15,806 nt of DNA, from the NCBI GenBank assembly GCA_017467985.1, contig JAFUJY010000023.1, positions 1 to 15,806 of the forward strand. Direction: 5' to 3'. The notes beneath the pieces are model-generated. The model saw nothing but the letters and a program-made list of their open reading frames with translations. It was not told the DNA's origin and did not search any database. Every line of letters begins with the position of its first letter. The first letter of the stretch is position 1. The position numbers and the translations under genes are program-made. This document shows, one piece after another, positions 7,889-15,602 of the stretch. Origin of the DNA: Bacillota bacterium. GTDB taxonomy: Bacteria > Bacillota > Clostridia > Lachnospirales > Bianqueaceae.

Positions 7889-9043
7889 ATGAATTCCAGA
7901 GAACGAGTTTTAACCACCATCAATCATCAAGAGCCCGATCGCGTACCCGTGGGTGAATGGGGTATCGACCATGACCATGTGTCCAAAATTCTGGGCAAGC
8001 ACACCTACTGGCGCAATCGTAAGGATACCACCCTGGCCCTGTGGCAGAATCGCCGGGACGAAGTGGTGGAAGGCATGAAAGAAGACTGCTGCAAGTTGGT
8101 GGATGCCCTGGATTACGACATCATCACCGTAGAACTGGTGCCGCCCAAGAGTCATCATGTGACAGATGCTCCTCGCCTCATCAAAGAAGGCACCTGGATG
8201 GATTCTAAGGGCAATGTCTACCGTTATGCACCCAGCAACGATTCCATCTCGCTGGTACAATCTGGCCCTGGCGCACCGGAGTTCAAAGAAGAGCTGGACG
8301 ACGAAGACATTCAGAACGCCTGGGATGCTATCCACAATTTTGATGAGTCCCGCTTTGAACTGATCGACTATATTGCCGACAAATATGCGGGAAAAAAGGC
8401 CATTCTCTGCCGCAGTATCGATGTCTACGGTCATCTGATGGCTCCCTTCCACGGGACTTATGAGGAACAGATGATGCTGACCCTGCTGGCCCCCGAGGAA
8501 ATCAAGAGAATGCAGGATGTGTGCGTGGCCTACAATCATCTGATTATCGAACATTGTCAGAAAAAGGGTGTAGATATCGTGATGCAGGGACAGGACTTTG
8601 GCATGAATATTGGTACCATTATGTCTCCTGACAGTATCCGTGACCTGTATGTGCCCGTTATGAAGCGTACCAACGACGATGCCGCTGCCCATGGTCTTGC
8701 TACTTTCTACCATTGCTGTGGTAATATATGGGATATTATGGATGACTTTGTGGGTGCCGGTTATCAAGGCTATCAGTCCATCCAGGAAAGCGCCGGTATG
8801 GACTCTGTTAGAGTAAAACAAATGTATGGCGACAAGCTGACCCTGTGGACCGGTATCCAGTGCGAGACTCTGATCCAGGGTACCCCTGCTGAAGTAGACC
8901 GCGAAGTCAATCATCATCTGGAAACCTTAATGCCCGGCGGTGGCTTTATCTTCGGCTCCACCAACTCCGTACAGTATGGCGCCAAGACCGAAAACTACCT
9001 GCAGGCTCTGGACATTCTGAGAAAGAACGGCGTATATCGTTAA
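7889..9043 (+). CDS. URO-D superfamily protein 2, MtaA/CmuA-like with intact His-x-Cys...Cys
   Basis: The 384-residue protein starts with a family-typical segment (MNSRERVLTTINHQEPDRVPVGEW) and follows the URO-D barrel: DIVMQGQDFGMNIGTIMSPDSIRDLYVP (229-256), FYHCCGN (273-279), and LWTGIQCETLIQGTPAEV (319-336). His275, Cys277 and Cys325 correspond to the three zinc ligands of MtaA/CmuA-type enzymes, which move a methyl group between a corrinoid protein and a thiol or another acceptor. Methyl transfer is thus the best guess, but no corrinoid-binding domain is fused and none is coded in the window. AAGGAGG precedes the ATG. It sits between URO-D protein 1 and the GH43-like gene in one operon. 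It could instead be a non-methyltransferase family member; its distance from HemE makes porphyrin decarboxylation unlikely. Confidence 0.88.
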   Translation: MNSRERVLTTINHQEPDRVPVGEWGIDHDHVSKILGKHTYWRNRKDTTLALWQNRRDEVVEGMKEDCCKLVDALDYDIITVELVPPKSHHVTDAPRLIKEGTWMDSKGNVYRYAPSNDSISLVQSGPGAPEFKEELDDEDIQNAWDAIHNFDESRFELIDYIADKYAGKKAILCRSIDVYGHLMAPFHGTYEEQMMLTLLAPEEIKRMQDVCVAYNHLIIEHCQKKGVDIVMQGQDFGMNIGTIMSPDSIRDLYVPVMKRTNDDAAAHGLATFYHCCGNIWDIMDDFVGAGYQGYQSIQESAGMDSVRVKQMYGDKLTLWTGIQCETLIQGTPAEVDREVNHHLETLMPGGGFIFGSTNSVQYGAKTENYLQALDILRKNGVYR

Positions 9044-9074
9044 TCCATTTTATTAAAAAACGGAGGTATTTACC

Positions 9075-9941
9075 ATGAAGTCTATTATTCTTAAAGGAAA
9101 CGATACCACTGCGTATCGGGATCCGGCAGTCTATTATGACGGCGAGACCTTTTATCTGTTCTGTACATATTCTGACACATCATCCGGCGTCCCCTATTTA
9201 ACCACCATTGAGTGCACCAGCAAAGATCTGGTGCATTGGACAGAACCTGTGGAGCTGACACCCCGGGATATTCGACTCAATTATTCCAGCCCCGGCAACG
9301 TAATTCATGTGGGAGACGAATACATCATGTGTCTGCAGACCTACTGTCGAGAAAACGGTGAAAAATATGGCAATGATCGCTGTCGTGTGTGGACCATGCA
9401 CAGCAAGGACTTGCTTCACTGGTCTGAACCAGAACTGCTGCGAGTGAAGGGAGACGTCCCTGTAGAAGATATGGGACGTATGATTGACCCCTATCTGGTG
9501 CAGGATCTGCAGGACAAAGACAAATGGTGGTGTTTGTATAAGCAAAACGGTGTTTCCATGTCCTATTCCTATGATCTACAAAATTGGACCTTCCATGGAT
9601 ATACCGAGAGTGGTGAAAATGTCTGTGCGCTGCCATATAAGGATTCTTATTTAATTTATCACTCTCCGGATAATGGAATCGGTGTGATGCAGACCAAGGA
9701 TTTCGAACATTTCTCAGAATTTTGTCCTTTGATTACTCTGGGACAGGATCATTGGGAGTGGGCCAAGGGCCGCATTACTGCCGGCTTTGTACTGGATCTG
9801 ACCAAGGACCCCAAGTACGGAAAATATATCATGTTCTTCCATGGTTCCGGTCCGCAAAGTGAGTTGATTGATTTTAACATCAATGCCAGCATCGCCTATG
9901 CCTGGAGTGATGATTTACTGCACTGGGAATGGGAAGAATAA
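9075..9941 (+). CDS. GH43-like five-bladed beta-propeller hydrolase
   Basis: The 288-residue protein has repeated blade-like units with aromatic-rich strands (SKDLVHWTEP at 49-58, SKDLLHWSEP at 110-119, SYDLQNWTFHG at 165-175, TKDFEHFSEF at 207-216, SDDLLHWEWE at 278-287), which make five blades. RDPAVYYDGETFYLF (15-29) and MIDPYLV (136-142) carry Asp16 and Asp138, and WEWAKGRITAG (227-237) carries Glu228. These fit the Asp/Asp/Glu catalytic trio of the GH43/GH32/GH62/GH68 fold, typical of arabinosidases and xylosidases. There is no signal peptide, so it would act on imported oligosaccharides or glycosides in the cytoplasm. CGGAGG precedes the ATG; it is the third gene of the AraC-linked operon. 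The linkage cleaved cannot be told, and a non-catalytic or phosphorylase-like role (as in GH130-like propellers) is possible. Confidence 0.75.
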   Translation: MKSIILKGNDTTAYRDPAVYYDGETFYLFCTYSDTSSGVPYLTTIECTSKDLVHWTEPVELTPRDIRLNYSSPGNVIHVGDEYIMCLQTYCRENGEKYGNDRCRVWTMHSKDLLHWSEPELLRVKGDVPVEDMGRMIDPYLVQDLQDKDKWWCLYKQNGVSMSYSYDLQNWTFHGYTESGENVCALPYKDSYLIYHSPDNGIGVMQTKDFEHFSEFCPLITLGQDHWEWAKGRITAGFVLDLTKDPKYGKYIMFFHGSGPQSELIDFNINASIAYAWSDDLLHWEWEE

Positions 9942-9966
9942 ATTGATATCATAAGGAGGCTTTACA

Positions 9967-10857
9967 ATGGAACGTTCATTTATCTATTTTAAGGTAAAAT
10001 ACAATCATTTCCGTGAACTCAGCGGTTCCTGTGCAAATGCAGTTCTTGACCGCGAAGTCATGGAAGATGTGGAATGTGTACTGTCTCTTCCTAAGAATTA
10101 CAGCGAAACCGGCGAAGAGACTCCGCTGATCCTTTGCTTCCACGGCGCAAATACCACCGTGTACGAAGCCGAGAACATTTCCGGCGGTATCCTTTATATC
10201 GAATCTTGTCTGGATGCCGGTTATGCCATACTTGATGTTGCCGGTTCTGCATCCCATGGTTTTACATATGGTTGTCCGGAGCATCTTTTTGCTGCATATA
10301 AAGCTTATCGTTATGCGATACGCAACTATAATCTGTCTGAGCGTATTCTGGTGGCCGGTGCATCCATGGGCGGTGTAACAGCGATCAACTTTATCAATAT
10401 GTTCCCCACATTGCCCTTGGCTGTTGGTTTGATCTATCCCGCCCTGGCACTGGATGGTGTGGATCTGGGTGATCATCATGTCCGAGGTTCCTGGGAACAA
10501 AACACATCCCGTTATGCCAGCGGTAAAACGACTCATGATTATGTCTCCGAAGCCTATCATTTTCCCCATGGGGAATGGATCGAAAATAATACCATTGGAT
10601 TTAACCCCTACCGTACTTGCTCTTTTATTAACGCCGATGGTCAGCGTGTGGTAATCCCGCCTTGTCCCATTAAAATATGGCAAGGGCTTGCTGATACAAA
10701 GGTAGATCCTATCATGACAAGAGAATTCGTCGCATCCATCCGCCGTTCCGGTTCCTATGTGGAACTCCATGAGATCGAAGGTGCAGGACACTCCATGTCG
10801 GATATGAGAGAAGTACTGGACTACGAAGTGCCCTATTGGTTCAATCGATTTATCTAA
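9967..10857 (+). CDS. Alpha/beta hydrolase, prolyl-oligopeptidase/esterase type
   Basis: This 296-residue protein has the alpha/beta-hydrolase plan: LILCFHGANTT (54-64, the His-Gly oxyanion turn), the nucleophile elbow GASMGG (131-136) with Ser133, an acid candidate Asp243 (WQGLADTKVDP, 238-248) and GAGHSM (272-277) with catalytic His275. There is no secretion signal, so it is cytoplasmic. The region between the elbow and the acid (about 160-230) forms an inserted cap rich in aromatic residues, likely to select the substrate. AAGGAGG precedes the ATG. Being placed between a glycosidase-like gene and the third URO-D gene suggests it removes an acyl group (acetyl, aryl or methyl ester) from the same substrate. 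Peptidase, esterase and lipase activities cannot be separated by sequence alone. Confidence 0.85.
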   Translation: MERSFIYFKVKYNHFRELSGSCANAVLDREVMEDVECVLSLPKNYSETGEETPLILCFHGANTTVYEAENISGGILYIESCLDAGYAILDVAGSASHGFTYGCPEHLFAAYKAYRYAIRNYNLSERILVAGASMGGVTAINFINMFPTLPLAVGLIYPALALDGVDLGDHHVRGSWEQNTSRYASGKTTHDYVSEAYHFPHGEWIENNTIGFNPYRTCSFINADGQRVVIPPCPIKIWQGLADTKVDPIMTREFVASIRRSGSYVELHEIEGAGHSMSDMREVLDYEVPYWFNRFI

Positions 10858-10887
10858 ATATTATTTATAACTAGAAGGAGACCAATT

Positions 10888-11892
10888 ATGACTTCCAAAG
10901 AAATAATCAAACGACTGATCGCTCACGACAATCCGCCCCGTATTGGTTATGAATTCAACAACGGTGTCAGCGATATTCAGTGGATCCCATCTCGTTCCTA
11001 TATCAATCTTCCCGAGAATCCTTATGCAGATTGGGGCAACTATCCTGAGTTATCCAAACAGGCTAACTTCCACGGTGAAACTAAGCGGGATGTCTACGGC
11101 AACATCTATGGCCGTTTTAATGGTCTGACTAAGGGTGAATGTGTCTGGGGCGTCATTCAGGATTGGGAGGATTACGAATATTCTTTTCCCCAGCTGGATC
11201 CTGCTTACCATGACCATTTACTTGCTCAAAATTATGCCCAGAATGAAAAATTCATCCTGGCCGCCGGTAATCCTTTGTTCTCTGCTCTGCGTGATGCCCG
11301 TCTGATGGCCAACGCCCTGGCAGATACCATCACCGATCCCGAGGCAGTTACAGAATTTTTAGATCGTATTGTAGAGCATGAAATCGAAGCGATCAAGATC
11401 GCAGCCGGCTGCGGCGTTGATGGGTGGCTGCTGGGCGATGACTGGGGCATTCAGGATCGTACTTTTATCTCACCTGAATCTTTCCGTGAACTGTTCAAGC
11501 CTGCCTACAAGAAGCTGGCTAACGCAGTTCATGAAGCAGGCATGAGTCTTTTCTTCCACTCCTGCGGCTACAATTACGCATTTATGGAAGATTTCCTGGA
11601 TATTGGCATTGATGTATTCCAGTTTGACCAACCCGATGCCTATCCTGCCGAAGTTCTGGCCAAAGAATTTGCCCATCGTGCCGTTTTCTATTCCCCTGTG
11701 GATGTTCAGAAAGTCCTGCCCACCGGCAACAAAGAGTTTATTCAGCGGCGTGCTCTGGAGATGTGCGATCTGTTCCGCCAGGCCGGCGGCGGCTGGATCG
11801 CCAAGGACTATCCTACTTACCGGGACATCGGTGTAGAGGAAGAATGGGCCAAATGGGCACAAGATGTGATTGTGGAGAATAGTGAAATCTGA
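10888..11892 (+). CDS. URO-D superfamily protein 3 (His-x-Cys, no third Cys)
   Basis: The 334-residue protein is the shortest of the three relatives. Its C-terminal half shows the barrel of the superfamily: WLLGDDWGIQDRTFISPESFRELFKP (180-205), FFHSCGYNYAFMEDFLDIGID (222-242), and FYSPVDVQKVLPTGNKEF (267-284). His224 and Cys226 keep the first two zinc ligands, but Asp272 or a neighbour replaces the third Cys. The shortened N-terminal part, with an unusual segment DIQWIPSRSY (29-38), suggests a different acceptor or partner. AAGGAG precedes the ATG. It is the last gene of the operon; a terminator begins 13 bases after the stop. It may be a methyltransferase with a weaker zinc site, or a partner of protein 2. 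Superfamily call firm, activity unknown. Confidence 0.85.
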   Translation: MTSKEIIKRLIAHDNPPRIGYEFNNGVSDIQWIPSRSYINLPENPYADWGNYPELSKQANFHGETKRDVYGNIYGRFNGLTKGECVWGVIQDWEDYEYSFPQLDPAYHDHLLAQNYAQNEKFILAAGNPLFSALRDARLMANALADTITDPEAVTEFLDRIVEHEIEAIKIAAGCGVDGWLLGDDWGIQDRTFISPESFRELFKPAYKKLANAVHEAGMSLFFHSCGYNYAFMEDFLDIGIDVFQFDQPDAYPAEVLAKEFAHRAVFYSPVDVQKVLPTGNKEFIQRRALEMCDLFRQAGGGWIAKDYPTYRDIGVEEEWAKWAQDVIVENSEI

Positions 11893-11905
11893 CATATGTT
11901 ATAAC

Positions 11906-11942
11906 GAAAACGACGTTGTCTCTTTCGGACAACGTCGTTTTC
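11906..11942. terminator. Bidirectional intrinsic terminator of the URO-D/GH43-like operon
   Basis: A perfect 15-bp inverted repeat (GAAAACGACGTTGTC at 11906-11920 and its complement at 11928-11942) with a 7-base loop lies 13 bases past the last operon gene. The runs of A and T inside the outer stem mean it can also end transcription coming from the minus strand, whose nearest reading frame stops at 11946. Confidence 0.9.
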
Positions 11943-11945
11943 ATA

Positions 11946-12218
11946 TTATTCGCTCTTAATTGCTTCTATCTGCTCCAAGGTTAACTTCGTATAACGCATA
12001 ATTTTTTCGATGGGCTCTCCGTCCTCCAACATTAACCTTGCGGTATCATACGCATTTTCGGTGCGACCCGCAGCACGACCTTCTGCACGACCCGCAGCCA
12101 TCAATTCTTCGCCTAACTTACACATGATTTTCACACCCTCCTGTTCTTCTTTAAAAAATCTAACTCGATCATACAACTCTCGATAGTACATCTCATTCAC
12201 TCGCCTCGCAGGCGACAT
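11946..12218 (-). pseudogene. C-terminal remnant of an Rpn/PD-(D/E)XK transposase-family protein
   Basis: The 90 codons read as the tail typical of Rpn-family recombination-promoting nucleases of Clostridia: a helix (MYYRELYDRVRFFKEEQEG), a GVKIMCK segment, the spacer-like repeat AGRAEGRAAGR (42-52), and a final helix pair ending in LTLEQIEAIKSE. The N-terminal catalytic domain of about 200 residues is missing. The ATG at 12218 has no ribosome binding site and follows the metallophosphoesterase stop by only 15 bases; an in-frame stop lies just upstream. I read it as a remnant left when the upstream part was lost or replaced. A short, functional stand-alone tail protein cannot be excluded. Confidence 0.6.
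12201..12215. other. Short GC-rich hairpin inside the Rpn-tail remnant
   Basis: A 6-bp perfect stem (TCGCCT at 12201-12206, AGGCGA at 12210-12215) closes a 3-base loop. On the plus strand a run of five T follows after 3 bases, so it could be a weak terminator for antisense transcripts; on the minus strand no U-tract follows. Function uncertain. Confidence 0.35.
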
Positions 12219-12233
12219 TTTTATTAAATGAAA

Positions 12234-13604
12234 TTATACCTTATCCACTTGCGGCCCTACTGATCGTCCATTTTCGTCCGCAATCTGGTACTGATCAAAC
12301 ACCTGCCGTTCGCCTTCTCCATAGAAAGCTGTGGCAAATATCCCACCCTCTTTACGTTCCAGAACCAAGAAAGAGCGCTTAGAATTATCCTCTACCAGCG
12401 GTAAAATCCCTGATATATGTGGCCTGGTATCGGCCCCTCTGTAACAGACATCCGTGATACGGGCTGCCTCGATATAGTGGCACCCCTTCGTAAAGTACCG
12501 CTCATAAACATGGCTGTGGCCAAAACTGACCGCATTGACCCCATATTTTTCAAACAAATCCATTAACTGTCCACCATGGTCATCAGGGTATGTAATCTCT
12601 CCATCCGGACCAATCTGAGGCTGGCACAGATAATCCTGTACATCTTTCCCCCGATTTAGAATGTGAAAATGCTGGATCACCCATTTGAATTTTGTCTTTG
12701 CCTCTTGAAGATCCTGCTCCAACCACTGTATCTGTGGACTTCCAGGGGCAATGGAATCAAATAGCCGCCATCCGGGATAGTCATGGGCTCCCCATCTGGC
12801 CCAGCGGTTGATGCTCAGGGAAACAATGTGCATGTCACCATAATCTGCAGAGTACCATCTCCGTCCCGTTGATGTGGTATCCGTATCGGGATAAAGGGGA
12901 CGGAACAGCTGCATGAAAATGGACCAATTCCAATTCTTGTCAATGACGCTAAAACTTTTATCCTCTCCGTAGCGCATATCGTTCAGTTCATGATTACCCG
13001 GGCAGAAAAAGGTAGGGGCATACTGCATCAAACGTACGTCCTCTTGCTGCATGCATGGGAAAAAAGCTCGTTTTACCTGATCTGCATCCTGCCAGGGCTC
13101 TTGCAGGTCAAACCACTGATCTGCTCGCCAGCTTGACCGCACCATATCCCCGGAATACAATATAAAATCAGGATTTTGGCTGCCAATGGCATGCATTGCC
13201 TCATCACAGGCCGGCAGACACTGCAGGTCACTGACCTGAACAAACCGATAAGGATCCCCCGGTTCCGGCGCCGTATGAAAATGATACACCGGTGTATATT
13301 CGTCCTCCACTTTGCACCGATAATACACCTGCTCCCCGGGTGCCAAGCCGTCAATCTTGGCAATACACTGCCAGACTGTCACAGGCGTATTATCCTCTGG
13401 GAAGTTCCCATATCCTTCCTCCGAAGCCGGCAAGCAGAGCCCTTGGATTTCAAAACACTGGGCAGCAATACTATTTCCTAATTTCTCCGTACTGCCATAT
13501 TCCACCACACTCTGCAGGGGTTCCCGCAGGATCCAGACAACATTCATCTCCGATGATGGATTCAAACTCAGTAAATAAGGCTGCGTCAAAAATACGCTTC
13601 TCAT
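12234..13604 (-). CDS. Metallophosphoesterase, purple acid phosphatase-like
   Basis: The 456-residue protein has an N-terminal fibronectin-like domain (about 15-112, with VWILREPLQSVVEYGST and GLAPGEQVYYRCKV) as in purple acid phosphatases, then a calcineurin-type phosphoesterase core. Metal motifs in order are SDLQ (Asp126-x-Gln128), YSGDM (Gly152-Asp153), PGNHE (Asn204, His205), QHFH (His312) and FGHSHVYER (His363, His365). Gln128 replaces the usual His or Asp of the first motif. Most of its relatives are exported, but no signal peptide is present, so it seems to be cytoplasmic. The start codon overlaps the stop of the ROK gene in an ATGA, with GGAGGGAG just upstream, so translation is coupled. 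It is the last intact gene of the kinase-HAD-ROK operon. Substrate (phosphomonoester or diester) is unknown. Confidence 0.88.
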   Translation of the reverse strand: MRSVFLTQPYLLSLNPSSEMNVVWILREPLQSVVEYGSTEKLGNSIAAQCFEIQGLCLPASEEGYGNFPEDNTPVTVWQCIAKIDGLAPGEQVYYRCKVEDEYTPVYHFHTAPEPGDPYRFVQVSDLQCLPACDEAMHAIGSQNPDFILYSGDMVRSSWRADQWFDLQEPWQDADQVKRAFFPCMQQEDVRLMQYAPTFFCPGNHELNDMRYGEDKSFSVIDKNWNWSIFMQLFRPLYPDTDTTSTGRRWYSADYGDMHIVSLSINRWARWGAHDYPGWRLFDSIAPGSPQIQWLEQDLQEAKTKFKWVIQHFHILNRGKDVQDYLCQPQIGPDGEITYPDDHGGQLMDLFEKYGVNAVSFGHSHVYERYFTKGCHYIEAARITDVCYRGADTRPHISGILPLVEDNSKRSFLVLERKEGGIFATAFYGEGERQVFDQYQIADENGRSVGPQVDKV

Positions 13605-14809
13605 ATTATACTCCCTCCTCGGAATATCTTCTCCAGCACCACGCCCACACTTCCATACAGCGGTGAGTCGCAGCCAAAGTCAGACCGAACCACCGTAATG
13701 GGACAATATTTTGTAACAAAGGTCTTCTGGTTAATCATGTATGCCAGCATCTCCTCCATAAAATGGCTGTGCATGCCCGGCGCACCCGCCAAAATCACCC
13801 GGTTGATATTCAGCTGAGTGATCAGATTACTCACCGCGCAAGCCAAATACTGGCAGTACCGGCTCATCACATCCATGGCCAAGGGGTCTTCATTTTCCAA
13901 AAAGTCCATGACATCCAGAATGGTCACATGCTTTTTCTCCAGCAGCGTGTGACCTGGAAATAGCTGATGATACTGAGGATTGCTGTTTAAGATCCGCTGC
14001 ACATCAGCATACAATTCCAAACATCCCCGATTACCACAGCTACATTGGGGCCCCATGAAGTTAATGGACATGTGTCCCAGCTCACCATTTTGACCGGTTT
14101 CACCATTATACAGCTTATTCTCCAGATAAAAGCCGGCGCCGATACCATTCAGGGTGGAAATATACATAAAGTTCTCTTCGTTTTTACCCTGTCCGAATAG
14201 TTTTTCTGCCAGGGCACCTGCAGTAGCATCGTTACAAAGATAGGCCTTTAAGCCGGTGGCTGACTCCACCAATGATACAATGTCAAAATCCTCCGGCTCT
14301 GTGAAGAACTGCTGGGGAGATAACAGACGTCCCAGCTTGATATTCAACGGACCCAAGCAGGCAATGCCTGCTGCCAGAATCCTCTGATGATGATCAGCCA
14401 TTATTTCTGCCAGCATTTCTTTTAATTTTATTTCCAGAAACGCCGGCGTAACCAAACCTTCATAAAAATAATCCACTGACTTTATAATCTGCCCAGTTAA
14501 ATCAGCCAGGATCACCCGCCAGCTTCCACGCCGGATCATTACTCCACAGATCTTAGGAGCATTTTCAGACAAACCTAATTCGATGGCGCGGCGGCCCCGA
14601 CCGGGAACATTCTCCACCGGATTCACTTCGGTCAAGATTCCTTCGGCAATGAGTTCGTTGGTAATGTTGGTCAGGGTGGTCTTAGTCAATCCCAGTGTTC
14701 TGGCGATCTCTGCTCGACTCACCACATGTTTATTTAAGACCTGTTCCAGCACCAGCCCTCGGTTAGCGGCTTTCACCGTCTGCTGATTAGCACCGGATTT
14801 ACTGCTCAT
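13601..14809 (-). CDS. ROK-family transcriptional regulator (NagC/XylR type)
   Basis: The protein (402 residues from ATG 14809) starts with a winged helix-turn-helix (about 10-65, including SRAEIARTLGLTKTTLTNITNELIAEG), followed by a ROK sugar-kinase-like domain. This shows GIACLGP, the CNDATAGALAE motif (the family's catalytic-type Asp at 194), GQNGELGHMSI (His246), and the zinc knuckle CSCGNRGC (256-263). Such proteins repress sugar genes and are released by a sugar or sugar phosphate. I preferred ATG 14809 (GGGAG 8 bases before it) over a GTG at 14824 that overlaps the HAD gene. It starts 2 bases after the HAD stop and ends in the ATGA overlap, so it lies in the middle of the operon it probably controls. 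Confidence 0.93.
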   Translation of the reverse strand: MSSKSGANQQTVKAANRGLVLEQVLNKHVVSRAEIARTLGLTKTTLTNITNELIAEGILTEVNPVENVPGRGRRAIELGLSENAPKICGVMIRRGSWRVILADLTGQIIKSVDYFYEGLVTPAFLEIKLKEMLAEIMADHHQRILAAGIACLGPLNIKLGRLLSPQQFFTEPEDFDIVSLVESATGLKAYLCNDATAGALAEKLFGQGKNEENFMYISTLNGIGAGFYLENKLYNGETGQNGELGHMSINFMGPQCSCGNRGCLELYADVQRILNSNPQYHQLFPGHTLLEKKHVTILDVMDFLENEDPLAMDVMSRYCQYLACAVSNLITQLNINRVILAGAPGMHSHFMEEMLAYMINQKTFVTKYCPITVVRSDFGCDSPLYGSVGVVLEKIFRGGSII

Positions 14810-14811
14810 CT

Positions 14812-15600
14812 TCACCGCTCCCACATCTGCATCAACTGCACAAAATCCAGGAAAATATAGTCCGCGCCGGCAGCCTGAAGCTTTTCCAGTTTCTTCTTAT
14901 TATACGTGCTGCCATCCTGCAGCCACTCCTCGGTGGCCATACCGATGGTAATAGCTCCGGCGGCTGCTCCCAATTGAATCTCCACCTTACCGTCACCAAC
15001 CACCATGAGTTCCCTACCACTTAATCCACGAGCCTCAATCAGCTCTCGGATGACAACCTCTTTAGAACAATCTTTTTTGTGATAGGGCGCACCCTTTACT
15101 TCCTGTACGAATCCAGTGATCCCCAAAAGGGACGCTTCCCGCTTCACGTCAGCATCATCAGTACCGCTGGCAATATAGATCTCAATACCATGCTCTGCCA
15201 GCATCCGAAGATACCACACGCTGCCCTTCACCAGAAATTGGAACGTAGATGCCCCATTTTCCAGACTGGCAATGCGGTCATTCACCATTTTCAGCAGTTC
15301 TTCGTTATATTCATCCTTATAAGTCCACAGATCTTCCGGCTCTCGGTGACACAACTCGCGCACCTGATTGGCCAGCCACTCCATCTGATAAGCAGTCTGG
15401 ATGCCGGTGGATTCATCAATGTAGGCCCGTACCATGGGAATCAGCTGATCATCGGGCATGTCGCCACCCCGCAGATGCTTTAACATCACCTTCTCCATAA
15501 TGGGTTCCCAGCCGCAGCGCAGGGTAGAAATCGTTCCATCAAAATCAAAAATCGCCGCCTTTACCGGGCAATGGGCTTTTGTTAATTCTCGAATATACAT
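14812..15600 (-). CDS. HAD-family phosphatase (class I cap, phosphoglycolate/phosphosugar type)
   Basis: The protein (262 residues from ATG 15600) has HAD motifs in order: FDFDGT with nucleophile Asp19 and Asp21, an alpha-helical cap (about 25-115), YIASGT (motif II, 142-147), a Lys-rich segment with KKDCSK (motif III, 175-180), and VVGDGKVE (motif IV, 201-206), where Glu replaces the second Asp often seen. The family hydrolyses phosphate from small metabolites. I chose ATG 15600 (AAAGGA 8 bases upstream) over a GTG at 15606. It begins 2 bases after the PfkB kinase stop, so kinase and phosphatase are made together. That pairing suggests sequential steps or balance on one phosphosugar. The substrate is not known. 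Confidence 0.9.
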   Translation of the reverse strand: MYIRELTKAHCPVKAAIFDFDGTISTLRCGWEPIMEKVMLKHLRGGDMPDDQLIPMVRAYIDESTGIQTAYQMEWLANQVRELCHREPEDLWTYKDEYNEELLKMVNDRIASLENGASTFQFLVKGSVWYLRMLAEHGIEIYIASGTDDADVKREASLLGITGFVQEVKGAPYHKKDCSKEVVIRELIEARGLSGRELMVVGDGKVEIQLGAAAGAITIGMATEEWLQDGSTYNKKKLEKLQAAGADYIFLDFVQLMQMWER

Positions 15601-15602
15601 AT

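Noticed and set aside
6845..8917. Long minus-strand frames (346 and 335 codons) opposite URO-D proteins 1 and 2.
   Set aside because: They are mirror frames of strongly coding plus-strand genes, with no ribosome binding sites or motifs.
6752..9043. Reading the URO-D-like genes as hemE (haem biosynthesis).
   Set aside because: They lack the HemE N-terminal substrate motifs, carry methyltransferase-like or altered metal motifs, occur in three copies, and have no haem genes near them.
9976..10791. A 271-codon minus-strand frame opposite the alpha/beta hydrolase.
   Set aside because: The plus strand carries an intact catalytic trio and a good ribosome binding site; the antisense frame has neither motifs nor signals.
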